From Neocallimastix lanati (nom. inval.) (lineage: Eukaryota > Neocallimastigomycota > Neocallimastigomycetes > Neocallimastigales > Neocallimastigaceae): DNA of 64,000 bases. Below, piece by piece: positions 35,591 to 48,361 of the stretch. How positions within the stretch are numbered: the stretch's first letter is position 1; each line of letters starts with the position of its first letter. Under the pieces are notes generated by a model. That model was given only the letters and a program-made list of their open reading frames with translations. It was not told where the DNA came from and searched no databases. Made by a program: the position numbers and the translations under genes. The stretch is from assembly GCA_016946835.1 (NCBI GenBank), contig JACVTC010000209.1:125975-189974 (forward strand). Direction: 5' to 3'.

Positions 35591-35829
35591 TATTGTTAAA
35601 ATAATGATTTATCGTAAAATTATTAAATGGTTTAAAAAATTTTAAATTGCTATTAATTATTAGTTCTATATAATTAATTTTAATCTGTTTATAATGATCA
35701 AGTTAAATATCTCGTGTTCCAATGGTCCAAATGGGTTGAAATTAATATATGTTATATATTTCGAGTAAAGCTTCTCAAAGAATGTAATTTTAGTAGGAAA
35801 AAGTTATCTTCATTTTTCTTCGATTTATT

Positions 35830-36116
35830 TTGCATTTCGCTAAATTGAAAATTATTAAATAAATAAATAAAATTAAATATTATTAATATCGCATAAAAAC
35901 AATTTTAAAAAAAATATTTTGAATTAATATTTATTTATTTATTCATTTATTTATATCAATACTCTACTTGTCGAAATACAACCTGGCGAATAGCAACTTG
36001 GGGAAATGCAACTTGGGGAAATGCAACTTGGGGAAATGCAACTTGGGGAAATGCAACATTTTAATACTACGCCACTTGGCGAAATGCAATTTGGGGAAAT
36101 ACAACTCTCCCCTATT
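35830..36116. mobile_element. Small MULE-like MITE with expanded terminal 15-bp repeat
   Basis: Starts gcatttcgctaaattg and ends ggggaaatacaactctcccc. It shares its whole right half with the element at 36488-42635. A 15-bp unit containing aacttggggaaatgc is repeated four to five times at 35993-36060. The flanks (35690-35829 and 36117-36150) resemble one continuous stretch at 43540-43740, so it appears to have inserted into a dispersed repeat. The target duplication is unclear. Confidence 0.6.
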
Positions 36117-37299
36117 TTTATTAATTCCATAAGGGTTAAAATAAATTGAATTAAATGGGCATTTTGTAATATGGCGTACCATTACATGTGGCTTGTTTTT
36201 TGATAATTAAATAAATAATAATTAAATTTAATAATTTTCAATTGTAAAAATAGTTTTTTACAAAAAAAATAATTTTTTATAATTCTTTTTTAATAGAACA
36301 TATTATTATTTCTTTTGAAATAATAATCATTTATATATTTATTTATGATTATTTAGAATATCTTAAAAATGTATGGTTTAATTTTAAAATTTTTATAAGC
36401 CACATTGTGAAATACTATGTGGCTTATAAATATTAACCCTAACCCAAATATGATACAATAGTCCTAACCTTTTAAGTATTACATTTCGGGGAAGTTGCAT
36501 TTCGCCATTTTTGAAAGCATGTGGCGTATTAAAAAATGTGGCATTTCGCTAAATTGAAAATTATTAAATAAATAAATAAATCAATAAATAAAATTAAATA
36601 TGAGAAAAGTGAATGTGGTCCATTTCGCCAATTTTTTTTTTTTGAAATTTTAATAAGCCATCTATTTATTTGTGGCTTTTAAAATTTATATTATTACGCC
36701 ATAAAATTTAATATAATTTTAAGTAAAAAAGAAATAAATGTATAAATAAATAAGTAAATAAATAAATAAATAAAAATTAAAAAGGTCAATAAAAAATAAA
36801 ATATTTTTATATAATTTTTTTTTTTTTTGACAATCATGTTATAAGGAAAATGATAAATAATTATTTTCTTTATAACCTTATTTTTTATATTTTATTATTA
36901 ATATTTATATTATATTTTTATATTTTATATTTTATTATTGATATTATATTTTTATATTTTTCTATTAATATTATATTTTTATATTTTTATATTTTTATAT
37001 TTTATTATTAAAAAATTTTATTTTATAAATTTATATTTAAATTAATATTATTTAAAATATTAATTTTTTATATTATAACTAAAACTTTAGTTGTTATTAT
37101 AACATCTTAATAATAGAATTAAACCTTTTATTTTATATATAATTTATAAATAAAATATTAAATAATAATAAAAATTACAAAATAATATTTTTATAAGACT
37201 TAAATTATAGCTGTAAATTGAAATTTCAAAAATTAAAATTTGTTGTTCACATTTCAATTACTATTTATATATTACAGCAACCGTTTTGTAGAGATATAT

Positions 37300-37740
37300 A
37301 AATAGGTTTTTTACACATATGAATTCACATGTCTATTCCATATTATATATATGGGCTTGTAAAGAACATATATACTTTGGTATATATATCTTATACTATA
37401 TCAGTACGACGTCGGCGCTCCAAATTCCTAAGCAGAGGTAGCTCCAGTAGACATGTCAAATAACATCCGTGTTATCCTATAGAAATTGAACTCGTAACCC
37501 TCACAGTATAAGCTATACAACTACACTAGGATGCCATGGGTGATCAAATATAGAAATTAAATACGTGGCAATCCAATAATGGTAGGAGCGGAATTAATAC
37601 TTACCTGAAATTGTGCCATTATAACCCCTTTACCCTTTCTCCAAACCCTGTCGGGAAAATCAGATAAAGAATAGATACCAGATGATTATTAAGTCCGCCA
37701 CATAACAACCAGAAGAAAGCCCAGTTCTACTTTATATGCT
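37300..37740 (-). other. GC-richer island with a tRNA-like segment, possible SINE
   Basis: About 440 bp of conspicuously balanced base composition inside AT-rich MULE3. On the minus strand it contains a tRNA-like segment (37472-37534) and a strong 5' splice-site-like word CAGGTAAGTAT (37597-37607). Its size and tRNA-like part recall the SINE at 9009-9462, but I see no sequence match between them and no target duplication. It could be a second SINE family or captured host DNA. Confidence 0.35.
37472..37534 (-). tRNA. Degenerate tRNA-like segment (His-GTG-like)
   Basis: On the minus strand ATCCT pairs with AGGAT as a partial acceptor stem. A loop reading CTGTGAG would present a GTG anticodon, and a box B-like GAGTTCAATTT follows. 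At 63 nt it is too short, and the anticodon and T stems contain mismatches. Not a working tRNA. Confidence 0.25.
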
Positions 37741-38148
37741 AAAAAATGCTATATATATTTGTTGTTTTAAAAAGACTTAAAAGTTAATAATTTAATTAGA
37801 TTATAATATAAATAAAATAATTAATTAATTCATAAATTCTTTATTAGTATATATTAAAAAAAATAATTAATATTAATTTAGAATAAATAAATAATTAAAT
37901 TTTTTTTATATACATTAAATAAATAATTTATTTTTAAATAATAAAAATTAAAATATTTTCATATATACTTTATGTATCTGTTTTTTTTTAAAAAAAATTA
38001 AAAGAAAAAGAAATAATTAAAATACTTTTTATCTTTTAAAAAAAATTGAATATTTAATTGTTCAGAATTAATATTAAAAAATAATATTTAGATAATTAAT
38101 ATAATAATTTAAAAGATATAATTAAAAACTATATATTAAAATTTATAA

Positions 38149-39569
38149 ATGGAAGAAAACATAACTATTTATATAAGTGAGTCTAATAAAGGAGAAGAAC
38201 AAATCATTATTAATAAACAATATAAATTTAATTTTTCACATTCAAGGAAAGATAATTCAAGAGTTTATAAATGTACCGAATATAAAAAAAATAATAAATG
38301 TAAATCTTTTATTATTTTAAATAATGAGAAAGAAATCTTAAAATATGAGAGTTTACATAATCATCCTGGAAACGAATATAGTGTATCCCTATCTGTAATG
38401 AAACATAAAATTAAAGATGAAATTAAAAAACATTCAAATCCTTTTGATATAAAACGAAAAAGACTATATAATGAAATTTCTAAAGAAATGGGATTTATAT
38501 ATCCGTGTCCAGAATATATTTCAGTTAAAACTCTAATATTAAGAAGTATTAATAAAAAACTACCATCCAATGTAACAACTTTTAATGAAATTCCTAATGA
38601 ATCTGAATATTATAAAACTGAACGAAATGAAGATTTTATGATATTCAAAAATTCTGATTTAGTAATTTTTCAATCCCCTTTTCAAGCAAAATTATTTAAG
38701 AAATATAATAATGATATATTTGTGGATGGTACTTTTTATATCGCACCTAAATTTAGTCAACAAGTGTTTATTACTAGAACTTACGTTAAAGAATTGAATA
38801 GTTTTTATACTACTTCTTATGCAATATTAAGAAATAAAAAGCAAAAAACATATAAAATGTTATTCAATAAATTAAAACAAAATTCTAATAATAATATTAT
38901 AACTGAACCAAAAAATGTACATTGCGATTTTGAAAAAGGCATATCCAAAGCAGTTAAAAAAATATTTCCTAATATAAATATTAAATACTGTATTTGGCAT
39001 TATAAAAATTTATTAGAAATTAAAAAAAATGAATTGTGCCGTAATGAAGTGAACGATGATGAAAAAATATTTAATTATTACAAAGGAATTTCAAACTTAC
39101 CATTTATCAACCCTGAATACATAATGGATATTTTTTCATTAATTAAAACTAAATCCATTGAAAAAAATTCTTGTCAATTTTTAAAATTTTTAGAATATTT
39201 TTATGAAACATATTTAATTGGTTACGATATGAAAAGTTGGAATTATTATAATAATATTGAACATATAACCAATAATGCTTCAGAATCACTCAATAATTCT
39301 TTAAATAAACTATTTCCAATGAAACCAAATTTTTATGAATTAATAAATAAATTAAAAGAACACGAACATTTATCATATTATGATTACCAAATGAAAATAA
39401 AAGGAATTTGGAGAATGAAAAAAAAATAAAAACAAAAACTGATGAAATTAATATCTTAATTGAAAAATACAAAAATAAAGAAGCCAAGTTAATTAATATA
39501 AAATATGATAGAAGTGATCTTTCTAAATTGTGGTTTGAATGTTTAACTAATTTAAATAATATTTTATAA
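38149..39569 (+). pseudogene. MULE3 transposase with one frameshift near the C-terminus
   Basis: The open frame runs 38149-39429 (426 codons). It contains the FLYWCH finger (C42, C51, H70, H72), catalytic D193 (VDGTF), D260 (HCDFEKG), C281-x2-H284 (CIWHY) and E379 (NNASESLN). It then hits a stop just after a run of nine A (39418-39426). The conserved C-terminal segment (TDEINILIEKY ... LWFECLTNLN) continues in the -1 frame to the TAA at 39567-39569. One base gained or lost in the A run explains this: a mutation, a sequencing error or, less likely, programmed slippage. All catalytic residues precede the break. Confidence 0.8.
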
Positions 39570-39769
39570 ATATTATTTAATAATAAATAATTATGAAATG
39601 ACAGAGGAATTTCCAAAAGAAAAAATCATTAAAATTCTTTCATACAAAAACTTATAATTAAATTTATTAATTAAAATTTTATAATTATTAAAAAGTTAAA
39701 ATGTTTATATACTTGATAAAATTTATGTAGTTTAAATAAATATTCTATAATTTTATTATTATAATTTAT

Positions 39770-41946
39770 TTTATTAATAATTGTTTAAATATTTTATTAA
39801 TATTTTTTTTAAAATAAATAATCCTATATTTTTATACTTTATTATTAATATCAATAATATATTTTTATATTTTTATATTTTTATATTTTATTATTAATGT
39901 TTATAATTAATTTTATTAATAATTGTTTAAATATTTTATTAATTTTTTTTTTTAAATAAATAAATCTATATAATTGTTAAAGTATTTTATTAATATTTTT
40001 TTTAAATAATAAATCTATATAATTGTTAAAGTATTTTATTAATAGTTGTTTAAATATTTTATTAATATTTTTTAAATAAATAAATCTATATAATTGTTAA
40101 AGTATTTTATTAATATTTTTTTTTAAATAAATAAATCTATATAATTGTTAAAATATTTTATTAATATTTTTTTTAAATAAATAAATTTATATAATTGTTA
40201 AAGTATTTTATTAATATTTTTTTTAAATAAATAAATCTATATAATTGTTAAAGTATTTTATTAATATTTTTTTTTAAATAAATAAATCTATATAATTGTT
40301 AAAGTATTTTATTAATATTTTTTTTTAAATAAATAAATCTATATAATTGTTAAAGTATTTTATTAATATTTTTTTTAAATAAATAAATCTATATAATTGT
40401 TAAAGTATTTTATTAATATTTTTTTTAAATTAATAAATCTATATAATTGCTAAAGTATTTTATTAATAGTTGTTTAAATATTTTATTAATATTTTTTAAA
40501 TAAATAAATCTATATAATTGTTAAAGTATTTTATTAATATTTTTTTTTAAATAAATAAATCTATATAATTGTTAAAGTATTTTATTAATATTTTTTTTTA
40601 AATAAATAAATCTATATAATTGTTAAAGTATTTTATTAATATTTTTTTTTAAATAAATAAATCTATATAATTGCTAAAGTATTTTATTAATATTTTTTTT
40701 AAATAAATAAATCTATATAATTGCTAAAGTATTTTATTAATATTTTTTTTAAATAAATAAATCTATATAATTGCTAAATTATTTTATTAATAGTTGTTTA
40801 AATATTTTATTAATATTTTTTAAATAAATAAATCTATATAATTGTTAAAGTATTTTATTAATATTTTTTTTAAATAAATAAATCTATATAATTGTTAAAG
40901 TATTTTATTAATATTTTTTTTTAAATAAATAAATCTATATAATTGTTAAAGTATTTTATTAATATTTTTTTTAAATAAATAAATCTATATAATTGCTAAA
41001 ATATTTTATTAATAGTTGTTTAAATATTTTATTAATATTTTTTAAATAAATAAATCTATATAATTGCTAAAATATTTTATTAATAGTTGTTTAAATATTT
41101 TATTAATATTTTTTAAATAAATAAATCTATATAATTGTTAAAGTATTTTATTAATATTTTTTTTAAATAAATAAATCTATATAATTGTTAAAGTATTTTA
41201 TTAATATTTTTTTAAATAAATAAATCTATATAATTGCTAAAGTATTTTATTAATATTTTTTTTAATTAAATAAATCTATATAATTGCTAAAGTATTTTAT
41301 TAATAGTTGTTTAAATATTTTATTAATATTTTTTAAATAAATAAATCTATATAATTGTTAAAGTATTTTATTAATATTTTTTTTTAAATAAATAAATCTA
41401 TATAATTGTTAAAGTATTTTATTAATATTTTTTTTTTAAATAAATAAATCTATATAATTGTTAAAGTATTTTAATAATATTTTTTTTAAATAAATAAATC
41501 TATATAATTGCTAAAATATTTTATTAATAGTTGTTTAAATATTTTATTAATATTTTTTAAATAAATAAATCTATATAATTGCTAAAGTATTTTATTAATA
41601 TTTTTTTTTTAAATAAATAAATCTATATAATTGTTAAAGTATTTTATTAATATTTTTTTTTTAAATAAATAAATCTATATAATTGTTAAAGTATTTTATT
41701 AATATTTTTTTTAAATAAATAAATCTATATAATTGCTAAAATATTTTATTAATAGTTGTTTAAATATTTTATTAATATTTTTTAAATAAATAAATCTATA
41801 TAATTGTTAAAGTATTTTATTAATATTTTTTTTTTAAATAAATAAATCTATATAATTGTTAAAGTATTTTATTAATATTTTTTTTTTAAATAAATAAATC
41901 TATATAATTGTTAAAGTATTTTATTAATATATTTTTTTTTAAAATA
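39770..41946. repeat. Minisatellite of about 52-bp units in MULE3
   Basis: Roughly 40 copies of a unit built from ctatataattgttaaagta, ttttattaatattttttt and aaataaataaat. A longer variant adds tagttgtttaaatattttat and recurs periodically (near 40040, 40455, 40790, 41010, 41080, 41305, 41530 and 41750), suggesting higher-order units. It fills most of the element 3' of the transposase. Confidence 0.95.
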
Positions 41947-42635
41947 AACCTTTTAATTGTTTGAATATTAAACCTTTTAATTGTTTGAATATTTTATTTT
42001 AATTTTTTTTTTTTTGTAAAAAAATATTTATTTTTATCTAACCATTATAATTTATTTAATTATTCACTTAATAAATTTTAAGAAAAAAATTACAAATTAA
42101 TAATACAACAAAATAGTATCATATAACTATTAATTTAAAAAGCCTCAAAATTTGATATATCACGTGAAAAAAATTGGCGTTTTGGACCTCTCCCGAGAAA
42201 AGTATGTGTGTTTTTTATAATAAACTTTATTTATTTTTGTATTTATTTAATACATAATTTTTATTAATGTAAAGAACTCATTTTTTTAAGATAATAAAAA
42301 TAATTATTTTTTATAGTAAAAATTACATATTTAATCATGTGATAATTCTATGAATTAATACACATAGATAAATGTTACACAACATAAAAATATAAGAATA
42401 AAATATTAATATAAGATAAGAATATAATATTGATAATAATATAAGAATATAAAAATATAATTTTAATAATATAAAAATATAAAATAAAATGTGATTATTT
42501 TAACAAAATATTATTAATATCGAATAAAAACAATTTTAAAAAAAATTATTTTGAATTAATATTTATTTATTTCTTCATTTATTTATATCAATACTGCATT
42601 TGTCGAAATGCAACCTGGGGAAATACAACTCTCCC

Positions 42636-45592
42636 AAGAATTTATAATAATTATTAATTATTTAAATATATAAATTATTTATAGTTAAATAAATAATTTC
42701 AACAGATTATGTAAAAAAATAAAATTGATTGATTAGGTAAGATTCTTGCTAAATCTTCCTAGTTTGGGTTAAATTGGTCAGGTCAAGATGTTCTTATTAA
42801 TTATAACAATTTAATTAAATTTAAATAATAAATAACACACACAGAGTTTTATAATTAAGATTTCAATATTTAAGATATGTTTTATTAGAACTTTATTTAA
42901 TATATATTTTAATAATAAAATTAACTAAGATTAATATAAAGAATTATTATTGTTATAATTAATTCATTAACTTTATGTTAATACGTTATAATTTAATAAT
43001 CTTATAAAGAATTCAAAATATGGAATTTCAAATCCTTTTTATACTAAACTAAAATAATAATTAACAATATAAATAAATAATACATTCTAATCTTAATATA
43101 TTCATACATGTATATAAACTATATAAAATATAATAATAAAATAATATTGATAAGAATCTTTTAATAAAATAATTATATAATTATTCATAAAACAATTTAA
43201 CACTAAAACTAATTTAATAATAAAATATAAAATAAAATAAAATAAAATATTAAAACTAATTAAAAATTCTCTTTCGGAAATCTTTAGAATGATAAAGAAT
43301 TCCTTAGAATCTTAAAATAATTGAATAAAAATATATAATAATAAAATATATAAAACTTATAAACTTATTTAAAATATTATAAAACTATTACTAATAACTA
43401 ATTCCGTATTTTTAATTAATAATAAAAATTAATAATATAATTTCCAAGTTAAGAGATTTTATCTAATATAAATTTCTAATTAATAATTTAGGGTCATAAT
43501 AAAATAATTAAATTATTTTTTATATTTAAATTATCTTTAAAGTCCAATATCTCGTTATCTAGTTGTCCAATAATGTTAATTTTAACATATATTGTAGTTC
43601 ACGTCCGTAGCTTTCCAATGAATATAATTTTAGCGGGAATGTCAATATAATATTTCCATTATTTGTTGAGTTATCGTTGTTTTTCTTCAAGTTATTTTTT
43701 TCAAATTCTTAAGGGTTAAAATAAATTAAATTATCTTTAATAAATAGGTCCAAACCCTTTGGTTTCTAATTATTTAATGTTTCTAATATTTATTTTTATA
43801 ATTAAAATCGAATTAAAATAATTTTTGTCAATAACTAAATTAAATTTCAATTGATCTAATAGTGAATTTTAACCTCAAATCCACTAGTATTCATGACAAT
43901 TAATATTAATAGATAATAATTTCTATATTTTTGTAGAAATTATTACACATTAATAGGTGTAACAGATACATGGTAACTTTAAGCCTATCCAATGATAGTC
44001 CTCTGGTTATGTAACGTATATCTAAACAGTTAGCAATTTCGGCTAATCAAATAAAGTCTTTTATTTATTTCGTACATTAAAATTTATTATTTTTATAGTT
44101 AATTATATAATTAAATACTTAGTTTAATATATTTTATTTAGTGATTAGTAAACTAGTTTAAATTAAATTATTTACCAATCATAAAATTATTAACATGTAT
44201 AAATAATAATTGAACATGTAACTGTAACGCACTAGCGTTACTATTAACGTAAATTGTTATTATAAATATTAATATTAATAAATAAAATATAATTATTAAA
44301 TAAATAAAAATTACTCAGTGTAAGCCCAGTAACTAATAACAGATAGAGTTATAAAGTGCTGCTCTATATTTTAGGGTGATAGAAAATAATAGTTATAAAT
44401 AATTTAGTATAGAAAATACAGTAAAGTAATATTAAGTAAAAAACAATATAATGGAATCTAAAGTAAGTTGAAATTCTAATTAATAATCCATTATATGTTC
44501 GTTCTTTACCACTAATGATATGGGCACAGATCACACACAATATTTTAAAAACACAATATTAAATATTATAAATAAATTTTTATAAGTTTAAAAGAATTTT
44601 ATGAATTTTTATTTTATTTTATTGTCGTCCTTTTTCAAAAGAAAGAAAATTTCTTCCTTTTATAGTTTTTTTACATGAATCTTGAATTGAACATTAACAT
44701 ATATATTTATTTATATTATTCTATTATGGATGTTATTTTGATATTAATATATTTTAAAATTAACCTATTCTAAAGTATCTATTTTAAAATATAGTTGTAT
44801 AATTATTAATGATTTATTTATATTTAAAATTTTAACTATCTATTCTAATAATATTTAAATTTATCAATTTATATATAATTTAATATTCTTGTAAATTATT
44901 AATATTATATTCTCATAAAGTTTATTATTGTAAAAAGAATACAGAAAATAATAATCTATTTTAGAGAAAACAATAAAAATAATAGTTAGTATTGTCAATC
45001 GATTTAATTTTATACAGAATTAAATATTTCTGTATTTCTTTTATTAAAAACAATTTATAGATAATTATTTTTATTATAAATAATTTTATTATAAATAAAT
45101 TTTTTTTTATTATAACTATTTTAATTTTAAATAATTTCATTATTATAAACATTTTATATTTTTTTCTTTTTATCTGTTAAAATCTTGAGATAATTTGGTC
45201 TTAACGATTAGGTCAAGATGCCAAATTATAGTAATTAATTAATAATTTGAATTTACTCTTATTTAAAACATATTGTTATTAGTAAATTTTATAATTAAGT
45301 TTTTATTTAAAATATAAATTTTATTTAATCATAATAATATTTTATTACAATATTATTTATATAATTATTACTATAATTTAAATTACAATAATCCTACAAA
45401 GGATTAATCAAAAGATTTAAACATGTATTTATATAAAATAATTAATTATTAAAATATTAATTATTAATATGAATATGTAATAGTATTAATATAAATTTGA
45501 TATTGATAATATAAAATAAGATAATAATATTTAATAATTAAAATATAATATGTAAAGATTTTGATAATAAATTAATATAAAAATTAATTTAA
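42636..45592. other. AT-rich non-coding region with dispersed repeats and hairpins
   Basis: No supported gene. A direct repeat of about 150 bp (42762-42920 and 45190-45350, sharing aggtcaagatg and ttttataattaag) could be the arms of a degenerate LTR element. The stretch 43540-43740 recurs around 35690-36150. Perfect or near-perfect hairpins occur at 43276-43303, 43915-43944 (11-bp stem), 44224-44239 and 45191-45228. Confidence 0.5.
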
Positions 45593-45922
45593 GAATGTGA
45601 AGCATTTCGACATAATTTATGTATAATCATCATAAATATTTGTACAATGTGTATAATTTTATTTAAATAAAATAAATAAAATTATTTATTTTATTATTAA
45701 ATTAATTAAATAATAGAATAAAATTTATTATAATATTAAATATTTTTTATTAATAAAATTAGAATATTGATATTGATATTAATAAAATATTTTGATATTG
45801 ATATTAATAAAATAAAAATAAAAATAAATTTAACCCTATTCCTATTCATTTATTTTTACAAGCCACATTATAATACATGAATAAATGATCAAACATAAAT
45901 TATGTCGAAATGCAATACTCTC
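45593..45922. mobile_element. MITE of about 330 bp with GCATTTCGACATAATTTATG inverted ends
   Basis: The left end contains GCATTTCGACATAATTTATG (from about 45601) and the right end contains its exact complement (about 45892-45911), with looser similarity out to the tips (GAATGTGAA and GAGAGTATT). There is no coding capacity. The ends resemble those of the MULEs here, so it is probably a MULE-derived MITE. It directly abuts the next element. Confidence 0.7.
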
Positions 45923-46622
45923 GGGGAGAGCGCGTTTCGGAACCGCACGTGAATAAATATAAGCCACATGTTTTTTGAGATGGCGTATTATATTTAAATT
46001 TTTTTATATAAATAAATAATTAAATAATAATTAAATAAAGATTTTATTATATAATAATTTCTTTCATAATATATATTTGATAATAAAATAATATAAAATA
46101 AATAAATATGCAGTGAAATAATAATATATAATATGATAAAATAAAATAAGATATTGATATGAAATTAATATAAAAACTGAATTTAGCAATAAATAAATTA
46201 TATAATAAAGTAAATGATATAGCATATATATATGTTAACATGAATTTTATTATAATTTTTACAGTATTTTAAATTAATGTAAATTATTATATTTCTATAT
46301 AATAAACAAACTTTATAGTTAAAAAAATAGTATAAAAAAAAAATAATATTAAATATTATTATTAAATAAATAAATGAATAAATTAATAAATAAATAAAAA
46401 TTTTCAGAATATGGCGAATGTAAATCATCATTTTTTTTGAAATATATCACATTTTAAATATTTTTAATAATTATTTTTTCAAAGAAATTATATGTGCCAT
46501 TTTATTTTAATTTTTTAAATATTATATTCATAAATAAAAATTTATAAAAAATAATATAAGCCACATTCCGAAATGAAATTTTATGTAAAATTTTTAAAGC
46601 CACATTCCGAAACGCACCACCT
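45923..46622. mobile_element. Internally deleted, non-autonomous copy of MULE1
   Basis: The first 150 bp or so match the right end of MULE1 (GGGGAGAGCGCGTTTCGG, then gtgaataaatataagccaca). The remainder matches the left 500 bp of MULE1 to its tip (ccgaaacgcaccacc). About 4.6 kb including the transposase is missing, with the junction near 46075-46105. The outer tip is slightly altered (cctc instead of cccc), and no 9-bp duplication is evident. Confidence 0.88.
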
Positions 46623-46623
46623 C

Positions 46624-47900
46624 ATTTAATATATATTAATTTCAATATGTTAATAATATTTAGTAATTAGTTGGCCTAGACTAATTCCTAAATATTTTAA
46701 TAAAGTTAATTTAATAATATTTATTATATATTATTATTCATTAATATTGAAATTTAAATAACTGAATTATTGAAATTGAAATTGAAATTGAAATTCAGTT
46801 ATTATCTTAACATTATCATTTTTATATATGCTTATTTGAAATAAATAAGCTAGTTCCGGATCACTAATGATAAATATGATAAATAATAATAATATATATT
46901 AAGAAGTAGTAAAAGATTTTATAATATTTTAAATATTAAAATAATTAAATAGTAATAACTTAATAATAATCTTATTCATAATATTAAATAATTATAATAA
47001 TTTTATTATTATAATAATATTATTTAATAATAATATTTATATACATTTGATTGGAAAATATAGTTACACCAACTATAATAATATAAATATAAAATTTTTT
47101 ATATGGAATAATTAGTTCTTTAGAAATTAATTTATAAAATTTTTGGGAAATAATTATGAAATTTATTAAGAGAATTTATTTAGAAAAATAATGAATTATA
47201 ACAATTAAAAATATTTCTCAACGTTGTATAATCAACTATAAAAATATTAAATAAAAATTATTATTATAACAAATATATAAAGTTATAAACTATATTATTT
47301 ATATTATAGTATTTAACTATTTTAATTATTTATAAAAAAAAAAATTATAATATTTAATATAGATTAAGTATTATATAAATTTTTAATAAAACATTTTTTT
47401 TTAAAATAATTAAGTATATTTAAATATTAAATATCGGTAAAACTTGTTAAAATAAAACAAGGTAAAACGATATAAAATAAGTTTAAGAAAATAAAATAAA
47501 TAATACCTTAAACTTATTACTAATTGTAAGAATCTATAATTATTTTTAAATAAAATAATTATATTTTCTTAGTTAAAGTTATAATTATAACTTTATTTAA
47601 TTATATAATATTTATTCATTTAAATACTATTAATAATTTATTTAACTCAATATTAAATATTCATTAATTTAATACAACAAAATTTATTTAATTAATTATT
47701 ATTTATACATTTATAAATAATTATAGTTTATTATACATTTAATTATTAAATTTATTAGTTTTAGTTTATTTATTTAATTAAATTGTAAACAAATATATTA
47801 TGTATTCTAATATGTATTTTAATAATGTATTCTGTATTTTGTTTATTAATATCATTATTATGTTATTTTCCTTATTTGTAAATTTATGATTTTATGATCG
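46624..47900. other. AT-rich non-coding stretch before LRR unit D
   Basis: No gene seen. The only notable feature is a perfect 12-bp inverted repeat (AATAACTGAATT at 46757-46768 and its complement at 46792-46803) enclosing several ATTGAA copies. The unit D sequence starts at 47901. Confidence 0.6.
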
Positions 47901-48320
47901 ATAAACATTGACAAATTATTATTAACATAATAATATTAGATAGGTAGTTTGGACATGGATAAGTAATGGAGCAATTATATTTTTGATTTAACTTCATAAG
48001 CCATATTCTTTTAGAATGATTTAATTTCATGGAGAAGAACAATTTTCTTTTCTGATACTATTATTCATAGAATTACAAACAATGTGTTGTTAACCAATAA
48101 ATTTTATTTATATATATTAAATTATTAAAAAGCAAAAAAAAAAAAGAATATAATTATTTCATAATTATATAATATATCTAATTTACATAAACTTTTTTAT
48201 ATTATTATAATTATTTTATATGCATAAAATAAACATTAATAATCAAATAAATAAATAATTAATTAAATAATTAAAATGCTTTATTAAATTTGATTTATAC
48301 TGATGGAAAATTACACAAAT

Positions 48321-48333
48321 AATATAATTACAT
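48321..48333 (+). other. Empty target site of the SINE
   Basis: The 13-mer AATATAATTACAT occurs once here, with flanks identical (reverse complement) to those outside the SINE at 8996-9475. This is the pre-insertion state. Confidence 0.9.
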
Positions 48334-48361
48334 ATCAATAAAATATAATATATATATAATT

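Larger units (their letters stand above)
36611..42194 (+). mobile_element. MULE3: Mutator-like DNA transposon, 5584 bp
   Basis: Left end GAATGTGGTCCATTTCGCC; right end reverse-complemented GGGAGAGGTCCAAAACGCC. Perfect 9-bp target duplications GAGAAAAGT are at 36602-36610 and 42195-42203. It carries a transposase with one frameshift, a GC-rich island upstream of it (37300-37740) and a minisatellite of about 2.2 kb downstream. It is nested inside the element at 36488-42635. Confidence 0.85.
36488..42635. mobile_element. Terminal-inverted-repeat element (about 555 bp) hosting MULE3
   Basis: The left end GGGGAAGTTGCATTTCGCCA and the reverse-complemented right end GGGAGAGTTGTATTTCCCCA match at 16 of 20 positions. 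When MULE3 and one 9-bp target copy are removed, about 555 bp remain, with no coding capacity. It is a non-autonomous relative of the MITE at 35830-36116. No convincing target duplication was found. Confidence 0.55.

Noticed and set aside
35964-36182. Minus-strand frame with KLHFP repeats
   Set aside because: It is an artefact of the 15-bp tandem repeat in a MITE terminus.
37597-37607. Plus-strand ATACTTACCTG, identical to the 5' end of U1 snRNA
   Set aside because: No U1 stem-loop I consensus and no Sm site follow; the complement is simply a strong 5' splice-site-like word on the minus strand.
44961-46431. Short minus-strand frames of I, K, L and Y
   Set aside because: They lie in AT-rich or MITE sequence, have no conserved counterpart and no domain.
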